From Oscillospiraceae bacterium (GTDB taxonomy: Bacteria; Bacillota; Clostridia; Oscillospirales; Ruminococcaceae): a stretch of 6,810 bases of DNA. Below the pieces are notes generated by a model. The model made no database searches and was not told the DNA's origin. It worked only from the letters and a program-made list of their open reading frames with translations. The position numbers were made by a program, and so were the translations under genes. Of this stretch, positions 6,488 through 6,810 are shown piece after piece. Numbering within the stretch: the first letter of the stretch is position 1; each line of letters opens with the position of its first letter. The stretch spans positions 1 to 6,810 of the forward strand of contig JAAVIG010000072.1 in NCBI GenBank assembly GCA_014796735.1. The letters are read 5' to 3'.

Positions 6488-6586
6488 ACAGCGTTGGGCG
6501 GCGGAGCCGCGGGCGTAAGCCCGCTGAAATGCGTTAGCATTTCAAAATTTTCGCCTATGGCGAAAATTTGGCTCCGCCCCTGCTGT
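6488..6586. repeat. Palindromic cloverleaf element, MITE/REP-like
   Basis: The core is a 9-bp outer stem, GGCGGAGCC (6500-6508) with GGCTCCGCC (6570-6578), enclosing three perfect hairpins placed end to end. These are GCGGGC-GTAA-GCCCGC (6509-6524), TGAAATGC-GTTA-GCATTTCA (6525-6544) and an 11-bp stem with loop TAT (6545-6569). No base at the four-way junction is unpaired. A second outer arm, ACAGC (6488-6492) with GCTGT (6582-6586), extends the pairing after small internal bulges. Stem lengths and loops do not fit a tRNA. The form suggests a small non-autonomous mobile or REP-like repeat, or a structured RNA or DNA site. A repeated nature cannot be shown from one copy. Confidence 0.7.
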
Positions 6587-6810
6587 AGGGCAGTTATTGT
6601 AAAAGGAGCAGTTTTAAAGGATAGGGCGGAACAGCCCAATTGGGAGAGCAAACATAATCATACATTGCACAAACCAATAGGAGCAACCAACATCACCAAT
6701 GAAAACACATAATCAATAACGCAGCCCCTGCGACCCGAACGTGAATAAAGCCCCAATAATTCCACCAACACTTCCCTAAGGGACTATCGCCACACAGCTT
6801 TTAGGAAAAA
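6587..6810. other. Unassigned intergenic sequence with small hairpins
   Basis: No credible gene is seen in these 224 bases. Two overlapping short inverted repeats are present, GGGC-GGAACA-GCCC (6624-6637) and the palindrome CCCAATTGGG (6635-6644). From about 6645 the plus strand is rich in A and C and poor in G, so the minus strand reads G/T-rich. Minus-strand frames are interrupted by stops and lack convincing starts. The region may be decayed sequence or the flank of a gene beyond the window. Confidence 0.4.

Noticed and set aside
6500..6578. tRNA gene suggested by the cloverleaf shape
   Set aside because: The three inner stems are 6, 8 and 11 bp with loops of 4, 4 and 3 bases, and there are no anticodon loop, T-loop or D-loop signatures.
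4..6618. Identical 11-mer GCAGTTTTAAA at 4-14 and 6608-6618, as possible flanking repeats
   Set aside because: Several 11-base matches are expected by chance in a window of this size, and the flanks do not align.
6494..6712. Plus-strand 72-codon frame running through the palindromic element
   Set aside because: Its first half is encoded by the inverted repeats of the cloverleaf, and the rest has no recognisable motif, so it is almost certainly not a gene.
6658..6771. Minus-strand 37-codon frame with a hydrophobic C-terminal half
   Set aside because: It has only a GTG start without a clear ribosome binding site, no recognisable family, and hydrophobic residues explained by the G/T-rich strand.

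Overview
The window looks like a chromosomal segment from a Gram-positive anaerobe of the Clostridia, most plausibly a Ruminococcus/Oscillospiraceae-type bacterium. That placement is an inference. It rests on AT-rich promoters with close-to-consensus boxes, GGAG-type ribosome binding sites, a surface protein with a long Thr-rich linker, and a short heptamer repeat of the ATTGACA type in an intergenic region. No rRNA or other taxonomic marker is present.

Positions 1-5145 hold one convincing operon. A strong extended -10 promoter (99-127) drives a MoxR-family AAA+ ATPase (191-1153), a DUF58 membrane protein (1155-2357) and a large multi-spanning membrane protein with an extracellular transglutaminase-like domain and a DUF4129-like cytoplasmic tail (2425-5145). 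This is the widespread MoxR / DUF58 / transglutaminase triad, with the same gene order as Bacillus subtilis yeaC-yeaD-yebA. The likely logic is that the ATPase acts as a chaperone or remodeler, the DUF58 protein is its membrane-side partner, and the transglutaminase-like enzyme acts on the cell surface. The substrate is not known.

Positions 5127-5282 form a junction. A tandem heptamer repeat overlaps the end of the transglutaminase gene and supplies its last codons and stop. A perfect 15-bp palindrome and an AT-rich leader follow. Positions 5283-6374 encode a membrane-anchored alpha/beta hydrolase of the proline-iminopeptidase-like type. Its base composition is clearly more AT-rich than the operon upstream, so it is probably a separate transcription unit and perhaps of separate origin.

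Positions 6375-6810 have no intact gene. Directly overlapping the hydrolase stop is a short decayed piece resembling the N-terminus of a GNAT acetyltransferase. After it comes a striking palindromic element (core 6500-6578) that folds on paper into a perfect four-way cloverleaf with no unpaired junction bases. The remaining roughly 230 bases show only small hairpins and no convincing gene.

No defence system, CRISPR array, intact transposase or RNA gene was found. The most unusual items are the cloverleaf element, the repeat-derived end of the transglutaminase gene and the GNAT remnant.
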